Positions 18,278-26,659 of a DNA stretch of 64,000 nucleotides are shown here, piece by piece. Every line of letters begins with the position of its first letter. Position 1 is the stretch's first letter. This DNA is from Lacimicrobium sp. SS2-24. Lineage in GTDB: Bacteria; Pseudomonadota; Gammaproteobacteria; Enterobacterales; Alteromonadaceae. The stretch is taken from contig NZ_NIWW01000005.1 in NCBI RefSeq assembly GCF_002201535.1, positions 124,001 through 188,000 on the forward strand, in the 5' to 3' direction. The notes beneath the pieces were generated by a model. It was not told the DNA's origin, searched no databases, and saw nothing but the letters and a program-made list of their open reading frames with translations. The position numbers were made by a program, and so were the translations under genes.

Positions 18278-19240
18278 TTACTTACCTATAAACTCCAGAT
18301 CTTCGGGTTGTAATTGCTCCAATGCATAGTTGTGCAATTTTGAGCGGGAGCCTTCACCCTGCGCTTTGGGTGGATAGAAGGGGATTTTTTGCTCTGGTGC
18401 CTCGGCAAAGACTTCATCCAGCGCGGCGCGGATTTCGCTGAGCATTTTATCAAGGTTTGAACTGAAATCCGGACGCTTACGGATAGTGTGTCCTAACTCA
18501 ATCATACGGTAAAAATAGCGATTGGCTAATTCGAGCAGGGCTTCGGGTATGTTTTTATTGTGATTCAAGGCCGGTGCCTCGGTGTTTAGACAATAATCAA
18601 CCAGGGCAATATAAAAACAAAAGGGTTTATTGGACAACTGCACTTGTTTGCCACTGAGGTTGTGGCGGAATGTACGGTTATGCAGATCGATAACCAGCTT
18701 AGGTGCCTCATGAACCCCTTCTTCTGGCCTGCTTTGCTCTTGTCTGGCACGGGCTTTGGCTGTTTGATACTGATATAACGCCAGCGTCATTATGAGTGCG
18801 GCCATCAGCGCCAGTGGCGAAAAACTCTGGCTTAAGCGGTATGGCTGAGCCATCAGCGTCAGACGGAAGGTCTGAGCCGGCGCATTGAGTTGTTTCTCAA
18901 CAAAATAGCCAAAAGCCTTATCTGCTTCAGCGTCTATCCCCTGTAACGCGGTCACTGTGATGGGAAGCTGCTGTGCTTGCGCCTGTTCGTTCAGACGCTG
19001 CAGGTAAGCCCGGATAGCGGCTTTATCGGCGACGGACTTCATGGCTTCATTGGGCAACTGCAGCCAGGGCAAATCCAGGGCAATACGTTGTTCCACGGCC
19101 AGGATGCTTTGCTGAATATGGCGTTGGTGCACGATGTTAGCGGATAAATAACCAATGATCTGGAACACCAGGAACAAACCCAACAGGGTGATGAACCAGG
19201 CGATCTTTTTATACACAGGTAGCTGGAGCTTATTCAACAT
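18278..19240 (-). CDS. Two-TM protein with periplasmic loop and possible winged-helix cytoplasmic domain
   Basis: A 320-residue protein of unknown function. TM1 is about 12-34 and TM2 about 141-158, with a roughly 105-residue segment between them that should be periplasmic. The C-terminal 160 residues should be cytoplasmic. This part opens with LVIDLHNRTFRHNLSGKQVQLSNKP, a pattern reminiscent of the first strands of OmpR-type winged helices, then runs helical to the end (judged by eye). Its start overlaps the 3' end of the PhnD-like gene by 11 bases, so the two are translationally coupled and likely work together. A membrane-bound regulator is one reading; a structural partner is another. Confidence 0.8.
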   Translation of the reverse strand: MLNKLQLPVYKKIAWFITLLGLFLVFQIIGYLSANIVHQRHIQQSILAVEQRIALDLPWLQLPNEAMKSVADKAAIRAYLQRLNEQAQAQQLPITVTALQGIDAEADKAFGYFVEKQLNAPAQTFRLTLMAQPYRLSQSFSPLALMAALIMTLALYQYQTAKARARQEQSRPEEGVHEAPKLVIDLHNRTFRHNLSGKQVQLSNKPFCFYIALVDYCLNTEAPALNHNKNIPEALLELANRYFYRMIELGHTIRKRPDFSSNLDKMLSEIRAALDEVFAEAPEQKIPFYPPKAQGEGSRSKLHNYALEQLQPEDLEFIGK

Positions 19241-20078
19241 GGCAGTTCGGTTCGGTTGTCAGACGGCTGAAATAACTGGAATTCTGATTTCTGGCGATAT
19301 CAGTCAGGGTTTGCTGAACCGCGCAGAATAAATCGATATTGTTGCTGTCCATTTTCAGGTACCACTTGCTGCCGCTCACTTCCTGTTCAATGGGCGTAAT
19401 ATAGTTCTTTGAGAGAATGGCCTCGTCACTCTCCTGCCAGAAAGAGGAAATAATATCTACCCGCCCGGAGGTAAGCAGCTGTCGCAACTCTGAATGCGAA
19501 TTGGCATAAGTAATGTGCATATTGTCCAGCGGCAGGGCCAGGGATTTAAACAGCTGAATCGGGATGATGTGCCCTGAACGACTGGTGGGATAGTCCAGCA
19601 GGCCAAGTCGCTTACCTAACAGGTACTCTTTGGTCAAGGCTGGCTTTTCGCGCATGGCGATAAGATAGGCCGAGTAATCAGGGTAAGCTGCGACCATTTT
19701 GTATCCGTAGGTAGACTTTCCTTCCACGGCCTCCAGCAGGTTTTCTTTTACCAGTGCCAGGTCAGCAATGCCTTTACCAACAAACTGTAATACTTGCGCC
19801 TCGCTGTGGCTCCAGAACGCTTTGACACTGCCAAATTGCTTGCCTACAACCGTATTCTGGCACAATGCCTGGGACAGGTTGCGGGCCACGGACTCTGTGG
19901 TGATAAAGAGTATCAGAGAGGCAGTATTCTCGGCATTCCCCGTACGACATTCGGTATTTTTCTGAATTAACGGCATAAAGCTCGGCATTTTGCTAGAATG
20001 CACATGTTGCACGACGATCCAGAGCAGGCTACCGAGGAATAGCGCCAGGAAAACCAGCGATGTTTTTGACAGGGTCAA
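19230..20078 (-). CDS. Membrane-anchored PhnD-like periplasmic binding protein
   Basis: A 282-residue protein with an N-terminal hydrophobic anchor (about 7-24) and a type-2 periplasmic-binding fold like phosphate/phosphonate-binding PhnD: KQFGSVKAFWSHSEAQVLQFVGKGIADLALVKE early, then LGLLDYPTSRSGHIIP and GRVDIISSFWQES. No ABC permease or ATPase is nearby. The frame is open to a TTG at 20153, but the TTG at 20078 has GGAG 7 bases upstream and puts the anchor at the N-terminus. Four cysteines remain in the mature part. It overlaps the following two-TM gene by 11 bases. A sensory role without transport is inferred. Confidence 0.78.
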   Translation of the reverse strand: MTLSKTSLVFLALFLGSLLWIVVQHVHSSKMPSFMPLIQKNTECRTGNAENTASLILFITTESVARNLSQALCQNTVVGKQFGSVKAFWSHSEAQVLQFVGKGIADLALVKENLLEAVEGKSTYGYKMVAAYPDYSAYLIAMREKPALTKEYLLGKRLGLLDYPTSRSGHIIPIQLFKSLALPLDNMHITYANSHSELRQLLTSGRVDIISSFWQESDEAILSKNYITPIEQEVSGSKWYLKMDSNNIDLFCAVQQTLTDIARNQNSSYFSRLTTEPNCHVE

Positions 20079-20408
20079 GTGACAGCTCCGCTTAAAAGGT
20101 CTAACCAGATGCGTAATGCACAGTATTGGAACAGCTAAGCTTACTTGTTGCAATAAGTAATCTTACTCATATTTTATAACCCATTGATTTTAAAGCTTTA
20201 TGAATAAGAAGTTATGAATCTTTATGAGGCCTTTCTATTTTCCTCTGAGAGGGGAGAATTTACCTCGCGAATCGAATGGGGTGCACACTTTCTGCACAGG
20301 TGAGCCAGAGTCCTAAAACGGGTGGTATGGGACTCGCAACGACATGAATTTGCAATAAATTGCAACTAAACTCTGTTTGCACATAACAACTGAAACTAGG
20401 AAAACACA
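20079..20408. promoter_or_regulatory. Divergent control region with two inverted repeats
   Basis: This 330-base gene-free stretch separates the PhnD-like gene from the TonB-dependent receptor. TTACTT and AAGTAA (20141-20146 and 20155-20160) flank GTTGCAAT. TTGCAAT-AA-ATTGCAA (20350-20365) is a perfect 7-bp palindrome. Both contain TTGCAATAA. The right arm of the second overlaps a weak -35 (TTGCAA) set 16 bases before CATAAC, so a repressor there could block the receptor promoter. TTATGAAT is also directly repeated at 20198 and 20212. Confidence 0.45.
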
Positions 20409-23400
20409 ATGTTTACGAAATCCAAGCTTAACCGCGTTGCCTTAGCGGTTGCCATGTCTGTGGGATTAACCACAGGCGCTATGGCCCAGGAAACCTCCTC
20501 CGGGATACGGGGTAATATCCTTACTCAATCGGGACAGGTTGTGTCCGGAGCAACGGTAACAGTGACAGATGCCAGAACGGGTGCTGTTCGTGTTATCACA
20601 TCAAATGATTCCGGTTCTTTCAGTCTCAGAGGCCTGCAGGTTGGCGGTCCTTACACCATTGAAGTGACCGATGAAGCAGGTACAACAAAAAGAGAAAATG
20701 TGTATCTGAAACTGGGTGAAACGACAAGCCTTAGCTTAGGCTTAGAGACTCAGGTCATGGAATCCATTGTCGTGACAGGTTCTGCCGTTAACTCTTTGTA
20801 TGGTTCAACAGGCCCGGCCGCGAACTTTGATTTGAAATCCATTGAGAGTGCGCCCGCTATTAACCGTGACCTCAAAGATCTGATCAAAATCGACCCACGC
20901 GTGTACATCGATGAAGGATTTAATGATTCGGTACAGTGCGCCGGGGCAAACTCTCGCTTTAACAGCCTTACCGTTGATGGTATTCGTACTAACGATAACT
21001 TTGGGCTCAACTCTAATGGCTACCCCACGGTACGTATTCCTTTCTCATACGACTCTATCGCACAGGTTGCTGTAGAACTGGCTCCTTTTGACGTTCAGTA
21101 TGGTGGTTTTACAGCCTGTAATATCAATGCTGTTACCAAATCAGGAAGTAATGAGTTAAAGGGCGGGGTATTTTTTGATTATACCAATGACTCTATGCGC
21201 GGTGACTCTCTGGAAGGTGAAGACATTAATGTTGGCGCTTTCAATGAACGTCGCTACGGTTTCAATGTAGGCGGTGCGTTAATTGAAGACAAGCTCTTCT
21301 TCTTCACTTCCTATGAAAAGCTTGAAGGCTCTGATTTGTTTGACCGTGGCCCTGCGGGTTCTAACGCTGCGGTACCTGTTCTGGGTTTCTCTCAGGCACA
21401 GTACGATGAAATCCTGGACATCGCTCGCAATATATATGGTTATGAGCCCGGTGAGTTGGTAAGCAGTCTGCCGGTTGAAGATGAAAAAATCATGGCGAAA
21501 TTGGACTGGCAGATCAATGACGCTCATCGTGCATCATTGGTGTATAACTACAATGACGGCAATACTATTCGCGAGTCAGATGGTGACTCTGACGAATTTG
21601 AATACTCAAATCATTACTATGATCAAAGTGGTGAATTTGAGTCTGTCGTAGCCTCTTTGTATTCAGACTGGACGGATTCTTTCTCTACCGAATTGCGTAT
21701 TGGTACCTCTGATTTTGAAGCCAGTGTTGTCCCTCTGGGCGGGACTGATTTCGGTGAAGTGCAAATCACAACAGAGAACAATGGTTCTGAAGCTACCGTA
21801 TACCTCGGTGCAGATGATTCACGTCACGCAAACAAGCTGACCTACTCTAATGATACGTTTAAACTGGCCGGTACCTACCTGATAGGTGATCACGTTATCA
21901 CCGGCGGGTACGAGTACGAAAACCTGGATGTGTTCAACCTCTTTGTACAGGAAGCCGAAGGTGAGTACCGCTTTGGCTCTATCGAAGACTTCCGCAATGG
22001 TACCCCGTTCCGTATTACTTACGAGAGTGCTGCGGGTACCAATGACCCGGCGGATGGTGCGGCTGAGTTCTCTTATCAGATACACACGGCCTATATTCAG
22101 GATGAATTCTATCATATTGATTGGGATGCGACCTTTACCTTTGGTATCCGCTACGACTGGTATTCAAGTGATGATTATCCGGTAGAAAACCCGCTTATCG
22201 AAGAGTTGTATGGCTTCTCAAACGTCCAGAATCTGGATGGTAAAGATCTCATTCAGCCACGCTTCGGGTTTAACTGGATGGCGTCTAATGATCTGGAAGT
22301 ACGAGGTGGATTCGGACTCTATTCCGGTGGTAACCCCAATGTCTGGGTGGGTAATAATTACCAGAACAACGGTATTATCCTGAAGGAAAATCAGGATCGC
22401 AGTGGTACGTCTGTTTTTGATATGGACTTTACCGGCGAAGGGCGTCCTATCTATGATATTCCTCAGGATCTGTATGATGCAGTAGCCGCAGGAGAAGGTC
22501 GTAATGGTGGTATTAATATTCTGGATCCGAACTTCGAGATTCCATCTGAATGGAAATACGCTTTGGGTCTGACCTACACCTTTGACAACGACTATGTCCT
22601 GATGGCCGACTTGCTTTACACTGACAAGAAAGATGCGGCCATCATCAGGGATGTAACGCGCGTACGCACCGGAGAACTGGCACCCGATGGTCGTCCCATC
22701 TACACCAGTGTAAATGGTCGCCGTGAGGACTTCATGCTGACCAATGTGAAGGGAGATTCTGGCGAATCAACCAGCATCTCATTGTCATTGAGCAAGACCT
22801 ATGACTTTGGTCTGGACTGGAGCCTGGCGTATGCGTTCACCGAAGCAAAAGACGTCAGCCCGATGACCAGCTCTGTAGCCTTCTCTAACTACATCAGCCC
22901 GGCAGTAACGGATCCTGAAGATCCAGGTGCAGCCACGTCAAACTATGAGATTCCTCATCGTTTCACATTACGCGCCTCTTATGAGAAAGAGTTCATTGAT
23001 GGGTATGCGACGCGGGTAACTGTGTTCGGCACGGCCAATGAAGGTCGCCCGTATAGCTACGTCTTTAATGGAGATTTGGACGGCTCGTTGGGAAGCTCTA
23101 TTGGCTTTATTGATATGCACCTTGCCTATATCCCGGAAGAGGGTGACAGCAGAGTGGTGTATGCTGATAGCTTCGATAAGGCTGCATTTGATGCCTTTAT
23201 CGCTGAGGAAGGTCTGTCCCGTGGCGAAATCATGGGACGTAATAGCATCAATAGTGACTGGTGGACTAAGTTCGACGTAAAAGTGGAACAGGAATTCCCA
23301 GGCTTCTATGAAGAGCATAAAGCGAAAGCCTACCTCGTGATTGAGAACTTCGGTAACTTACTCAATGATGATTGGGGTGTTATGTACGAAGCCAGCTTCC

Positions 23401-23543
23401 CTCGCGCACAGCAGATCATTGGCGGTACCATCAATGATAACAATCAGTATGTGTATGAGACATTTTATGAGCCTGCGCGTCAGACACGCGTCGCGGATGC
23501 GTCTCTGTGGGAAGTTCGTTTGGGTGTGAAATACACCTTCTAA
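20409..23543 (+). CDS. Oar-like TonB-dependent receptor with carboxypeptidase-regulatory N-terminus
   Basis: A 1044-residue outer membrane protein. The signal peptide is 1-26 (cleavage after GAMA). Residues about 30-110 form a carboxypeptidase-regulatory-like beta-sandwich (GIRGNILTQSGQVVSGATV). A TonB-box-like ESIVVTGS at about 118 and a plug domain follow (NSLTVDGIRTNDNFG), then a long barrel ending VRLGVKYTF with C-terminal Phe. The layout matches the OmpA-related (Oar) group seen in Alteromonadales and Xanthomonadales, thought to import large or peptide substrates. The ATG has AGGA about 8 bases upstream. A terminator follows. The divergent membrane pair may control it. Confidence 0.92.
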   Translation: MFTKSKLNRVALAVAMSVGLTTGAMAQETSSGIRGNILTQSGQVVSGATVTVTDARTGAVRVITSNDSGSFSLRGLQVGGPYTIEVTDEAGTTKRENVYLKLGETTSLSLGLETQVMESIVVTGSAVNSLYGSTGPAANFDLKSIESAPAINRDLKDLIKIDPRVYIDEGFNDSVQCAGANSRFNSLTVDGIRTNDNFGLNSNGYPTVRIPFSYDSIAQVAVELAPFDVQYGGFTACNINAVTKSGSNELKGGVFFDYTNDSMRGDSLEGEDINVGAFNERRYGFNVGGALIEDKLFFFTSYEKLEGSDLFDRGPAGSNAAVPVLGFSQAQYDEILDIARNIYGYEPGELVSSLPVEDEKIMAKLDWQINDAHRASLVYNYNDGNTIRESDGDSDEFEYSNHYYDQSGEFESVVASLYSDWTDSFSTELRIGTSDFEASVVPLGGTDFGEVQITTENNGSEATVYLGADDSRHANKLTYSNDTFKLAGTYLIGDHVITGGYEYENLDVFNLFVQEAEGEYRFGSIEDFRNGTPFRITYESAAGTNDPADGAAEFSYQIHTAYIQDEFYHIDWDATFTFGIRYDWYSSDDYPVENPLIEELYGFSNVQNLDGKDLIQPRFGFNWMASNDLEVRGGFGLYSGGNPNVWVGNNYQNNGIILKENQDRSGTSVFDMDFTGEGRPIYDIPQDLYDAVAAGEGRNGGINILDPNFEIPSEWKYALGLTYTFDNDYVLMADLLYTDKKDAAIIRDVTRVRTGELAPDGRPIYTSVNGRREDFMLTNVKGDSGESTSISLSLSKTYDFGLDWSLAYAFTEAKDVSPMTSSVAFSNYISPAVTDPEDPGAATSNYEIPHRFTLRASYEKEFIDGYATRVTVFGTANEGRPYSYVFNGDLDGSLGSSIGFIDMHLAYIPEEGDSRVVYADSFDKAAFDAFIAEEGLSRGEIMGRNSINSDWWTKFDVKVEQEFPGFYEEHKAKAYLVIENFGNLLNDDWGVMYEASFPRAQQIIGGTINDNNQYVYETFYEPARQTRVADASLWEVRLGVKYTF

Positions 23544-23570
23544 AAACGTTCAACGCCTTTAAAGCAAGTC

Positions 23571-23597
23571 AAAAGCCGGCCTCGCGCCGGCTTTTTT
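23571..23597 (+). terminator. Rho-independent terminator of the TonB-dependent receptor gene
   Basis: AAAGCCGGC and GCCGGCTTT pair around loop CTCGC and run into a T-run, 28 bases after the receptor stop. Confidence 0.9.
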
Positions 23598-23667
23598 GTT
23601 TATGATAACGACAGGTGTCGACGCATCAGGCGTTGGACTGCATCGAAAAAGGTTTAAAGAATACAGT

Positions 23668-24837
23668 ATGAAGAACATGATTCTGTTTTGGCTCACCTTA
23701 ATCAGCACAGGAGTGCAGGCAATGGAAATTCGGGTGGCGACTTTTAATGTCAGTATGGAGGCTGAAAACTACGTGCCTCGGGGCACAGAGGTGTCCGGCG
23801 AAGAGTTATTTGAGCATCTGGCAAGTGGCGAACATCAGCAAATTCGTAACATTGCAGAGATTATTCAGCGTGTGCGGCCCGATATTATCTTACTGAACGA
23901 ATTTGACTATGATGCCGACCCCAACAAGGGGATTCAGGCGTTTATTCGTCATTACCTGAGCCGCTCACAGTCAGGCGCAACACCTATCGATTATCCCTAC
24001 TTTTATATTGCGCCGGTGAATACCGGTGTCGATTCGGGCCATGACCTTAACAATGATGGTGTGGCCTCTGGAAAAGGCGCGGACGCCTTTGGTTTTGGAC
24101 TGTACCCGGGGCAATATGGCATGGCCTTATTAAGCCGTTTCCCCATCCTCGAAGATGACGTGCGCACCTTCCAGCGATTTTTGTGGAAAGATATGCCGGA
24201 TAACCTGATGACCACGGTGGTGGATGAGCAGGGTAAACCCTGGTACAGCGAGGCTGCGAAGCAGGTGTTGAGACTGTCTTCTAAGTCGCACTGGGATATT
24301 CCGGTGAATGTCGACGGCAACATCGTGCATGTGCTTGCCAGTCACCCTACACCGCCAGTTTTCGACGGCCCGGAGAACCGCAATGGTAAGCGCAATCATG
24401 ACGAGATTCGGTTCTGGGTGGATTATTTATCCTCGCCCTGGCAGTCGGCCTATATTTACGATGACAAGGGACAACAGGGAGGCCTTAAGGGCGACCGATT
24501 TGTGATTATTGGCGACCTCAATGCCTCACAGACCGAAGGCGATGCATACAAAGAGCCGATTGTTAACCTGCTGACCCACGCAAAAGTTCATGGCCACACT
24601 GTACCCAAAAGTGCGGGCGGCGCATTCCACAGTCAGGATAACCCCCTTGGCGCCATGCATACCGCCGCCTGGAGGATGCGTCCTGATTATGTGCTTCCCT
24701 CTGAAGCTGGCTGGAAGGTGCTTGGGGCGGGGGTGTTCTGGCCCAAACCCGATGAGCCCCTATATCGCTTGATTGAGAATCGCAATGCGTCTTCTGATCA
24801 CCGACTGGTCTGGATGGACCTGATGCTGGAGAATTAA
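23668..24837 (+). CDS. Secreted endonuclease/exonuclease/phosphatase family protein
   Basis: A 389-residue exported EEP-superfamily hydrolase. Residues 1-18 are a signal peptide (MKNMILFWLTLISTGVQA), which is why I choose the ATG at 23668 over the upstream open frame. Metal and catalytic motifs are visible: RVATFNVS near 23, LLNEFDYD, GDLNAS and the C-terminal SDHRLVWMDL. Members cleave phosphodiesters or phosphomonoesters; an extracellular nuclease or phytase-like role would fit phosphate scavenging. It sits just after the TonB receptor terminator with its own start region. Confidence 0.88.
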   Translation: MKNMILFWLTLISTGVQAMEIRVATFNVSMEAENYVPRGTEVSGEELFEHLASGEHQQIRNIAEIIQRVRPDIILLNEFDYDADPNKGIQAFIRHYLSRSQSGATPIDYPYFYIAPVNTGVDSGHDLNNDGVASGKGADAFGFGLYPGQYGMALLSRFPILEDDVRTFQRFLWKDMPDNLMTTVVDEQGKPWYSEAAKQVLRLSSKSHWDIPVNVDGNIVHVLASHPTPPVFDGPENRNGKRNHDEIRFWVDYLSSPWQSAYIYDDKGQQGGLKGDRFVIIGDLNASQTEGDAYKEPIVNLLTHAKVHGHTVPKSAGGAFHSQDNPLGAMHTAAWRMRPDYVLPSEAGWKVLGAGVFWPKPDEPLYRLIENRNASSDHRLVWMDLMLEN

Positions 24838-24850
24838 GGGGGCAGGGCGT

Positions 24851-24872
24851 TCAGGCCGCGGGCGCGGCCTGA
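24851..24872. repeat. GC-rich hairpin between the EEP gene and argR
   Basis: TCAGGCCGC and GCGGCCTGA form a perfect 9-bp stem around GGGC, and outer bases GCGTT and AACGC can add a second stem. No T-run follows. Sitting between two convergent genes it could end transcription in either direction or be an extragenic palindrome. Confidence 0.6.
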
Positions 24873-24887
24873 TGAGAACGCTGAAAT

Positions 24888-24912
24888 CTCGGGCTCAGGC
24901 CCGACCTACACG
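24888..24912. repeat. REP-like palindrome overlapping the argR stop codon
   Basis: CGGGC-TCAG-GCCCG (24890-24903) is followed by ACCTACA. On the minus strand this reads TGTAGGTCGGGC...GCCCGA, the form of a palindrome I recognise as widespread between genes in gammaproteobacteria. The TAG inside TGTAGGTC is the argR stop codon. Confidence 0.55.
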
Positions 24913-25367
24913 TTTTCAAACAGGGTTTCGACCCGTTTACGGGTTTCTTCAATACGGCTGATGTCGGCAGGGGCGATAAAGATGGTGTCGTCACCGGCAA
25001 TGGTTCCCAGTACCCCATCTGCTTTGCCAAGAGAGTCCAGCAAACGGGCAATTAACTGTGCAGCCCCCGGGCTGGTGCGGATAATCACCATGACGTTATT
25101 GTGAACAATGTCCAGCACCAGTTGTTTCAATGGGCTTTTGGCCGTGGGCATGCCCAGCTCAGGAGGCAGGCAGTACACCATATCACCGCGGGCGTTGCGG
25201 GTGCGCACGGCGCCGAACTTGCTCAGCATTCTCGACACCTTGGACTGACTGATGTTCTCAAATCCCTGCTCTTTGAGTGCCTCGACGATCTCCCCCTGGG
25301 AACCGAAGTTCTCTGCTTTAAGAAAGGCTTTAAATGATTTGATTAAATCGTCTTGTTTGGCTGTCAT
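24906..25367 (-). CDS. argR: Arginine repressor ArgR
   Basis: A 153-residue arginine-responsive hexameric regulator (E. coli 156). The N-terminal winged helix includes [26 protein letters not shown]. The C-terminal oligomerisation and arginine-binding domain ends with [15 protein letters not shown]. It represses arginine biosynthesis when arginine is plentiful. The ATG at 25367 has AGGA 6 bases upstream, so I prefer it to the in-frame GTG at 25382. It diverges from mdh, the arrangement known in E. coli and many relatives. Its TAG stop lies inside a REP-like palindrome. Confidence 0.95.
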   Translation of the reverse strand: MTAKQDDLIKSFKAFLKAENFGSQGEIVEALKEQGFENISQSKVSRMLSKFGAVRTRNARGDMVYCLPPELGMPTAKSPLKQLVLDIVHNNVMVIIRTSPGAAQLIARLLDSLGKADGVLGTIAGDDTIFIAPADISRIEETRKRVETLFENV

Positions 25368-25592
25368 GCTGTATCCTGTCACATCTAGAAGTGCATTATT
25401 ATACTTACCTGTCGCCGCTATACCATAGTCTTATGTTGAGGTAGTTTCCTGCAATGTCGGTACACAACGCCTGTTTTTATGGCTTATGTGGTCGTCAACC
25501 GGGCTTGGGTACTTGCTAAGGAGACGGTCAGACAGTAGACTTTGCCGGCATATTTATTCAATCGTGCTCTCGCACGCTACGCTCTGTAAAGG

Positions 25593-25604
25593 CGGCAATT
25601 GCCG
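25593..25604. promoter_or_regulatory. Perfect 12-bp palindrome in the mdh leader
   Basis: CGGCAATTGCCG is fully self-complementary and ends 36 bases before the mdh ATG. It could be an operator or an RNA hairpin in the mdh leader. Which factor would bind is not apparent. Confidence 0.3.
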
Positions 25605-25640
25605 GAGCTCAGCGACGATTACCATTCACAGGAGAAAATC

Positions 25641-26576
25641 ATGAAAGTAGCGGTTTTAGGTGCTGCTGGCGGAATTGGCCAGGCCTTATCTTTATTGCTA
25701 AAAACCCAATTACCTGCGGGTACGGCCCTGTCTTTATACGATGTGGCGCCTGTTGTACCTGGTGTAGCCGTTGATCTGAGTCACATACCAACAGATGTGA
25801 AAGTACAGGGCTATGGTAAAGATGATCTGGCTGATGCGCTGACCGGGGCGGACATTGTGTTGATCCCAGCCGGTGTACCCCGCAAGCCGGGTATGGATCG
25901 CTCTGATCTGTTTAATATCAATGCCGGTATCGTTAAGAACCTGGTGGAAGCGGTTGCCGATAACTGCCCGCAAGCTTGCGTCGGCATCATCACCAACCCG
26001 GTGAATACCACTGTGGCTATCGCAGCCGAGGCGCTCAAGGCCAAAGGTGTATACAACAAGAGTAAACTATTTGGGGTGACCACGCTGGACGTGATCCGTG
26101 CAGAAACCTTTGTAGCTGAACTCAAAGGCTTAAATCCTGCTAACGTGCATGTTCCGGTTATCGGCGGTCACTCCGGCACCACCATTCTGCCTCTGCTGTC
26201 TCAGGTGGAAGGTGTGGAATTCTCCGATGAGGAAGTCGAGAGCCTGACCCACCGCATTCAGAATGCAGGTACTGAAGTGGTTGAAGCCAAAGCCGGTGGT
26301 GGCTCCGCAACTCTGTCTATGGGACAGGCTGCGGCACGTTTCTGCTTGTCGCTGGTGGCGGCGATGCGTGGCGAGAACGTGGTGGAATACACCTATGTTG
26401 AAACGAACTCTGATGATGCCCGTTTCTTTGCTCACCCTGTGCGGTTGTGCAAAGAAGGGGTTGATGAAGTGCTGCCCTATGGCAAGCTGAGTGACTTCGA
26501 AGAAAAAGCCAAACAGGATATGCTTGAAGGTCTGCGTGGCGATATCAAACTGGGTGAAGACTTCGTTAACGGTTAA
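25641..26576 (+). CDS. mdh: Malate dehydrogenase (NAD+)
   Basis: A 311-residue TCA-cycle enzyme interconverting malate and oxaloacetate with NAD. The Rossmann motif GAAGGIGQ is at 8-15. [14 protein letters not shown] supplies the substrate-binding arginines of the mobile loop, TNPVNTT is present, and the catalytic His is in [11 protein letters not shown]. Length and sequence match gammaproteobacterial Mdh. The ATG at 25641 has AGGAG 8 bases upstream; the longer open frame from 25599 is not needed. A terminator follows. Confidence 0.97.
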   Translation: MKVAVLGAAGGIGQALSLLLKTQLPAGTALSLYDVAPVVPGVAVDLSHIPTDVKVQGYGKDDLADALTGADIVLIPAGVPRKPGMDRSDLFNINAGIVKNLVEAVADNCPQACVGIITNPVNTTVAIAAEALKAKGVYNKSKLFGVTTLDVIRAETFVAELKGLNPANVHVPVIGGHSGTTILPLLSQVEGVEFSDEEVESLTHRIQNAGTEVVEAKAGGGSATLSMGQAAARFCLSLVAAMRGENVVEYTYVETNSDDARFFAHPVRLCKEGVDEVLPYGKLSDFEEKAKQDMLEGLRGDIKLGEDFVNG

Positions 26577-26601
26577 CGTCAAAGGCTTACAGAAAACACA
26601 C

Positions 26602-26629
26602 AAACCGGTCCTTACAGACCGGTTTTTTT
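26602..26629 (+). terminator. Rho-independent terminator of mdh
   Basis: AAACCGGTC and GACCGGTTT pair around a 6-base loop and continue into seven T residues, 26 bases after the mdh stop. Confidence 0.92.
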
Positions 26630-26659
26630 GTGCCAAAAGTACTGTTTTCGCCCCTGTAC

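Noticed and set aside
25388-25406. ARG box upstream of argR (GTGCATTATTATACTTA)
   Set aside because: A/T-rich and roughly symmetrical, but several mismatches to the TGAAT/ATTCA half-sites; too weak to list as a site.
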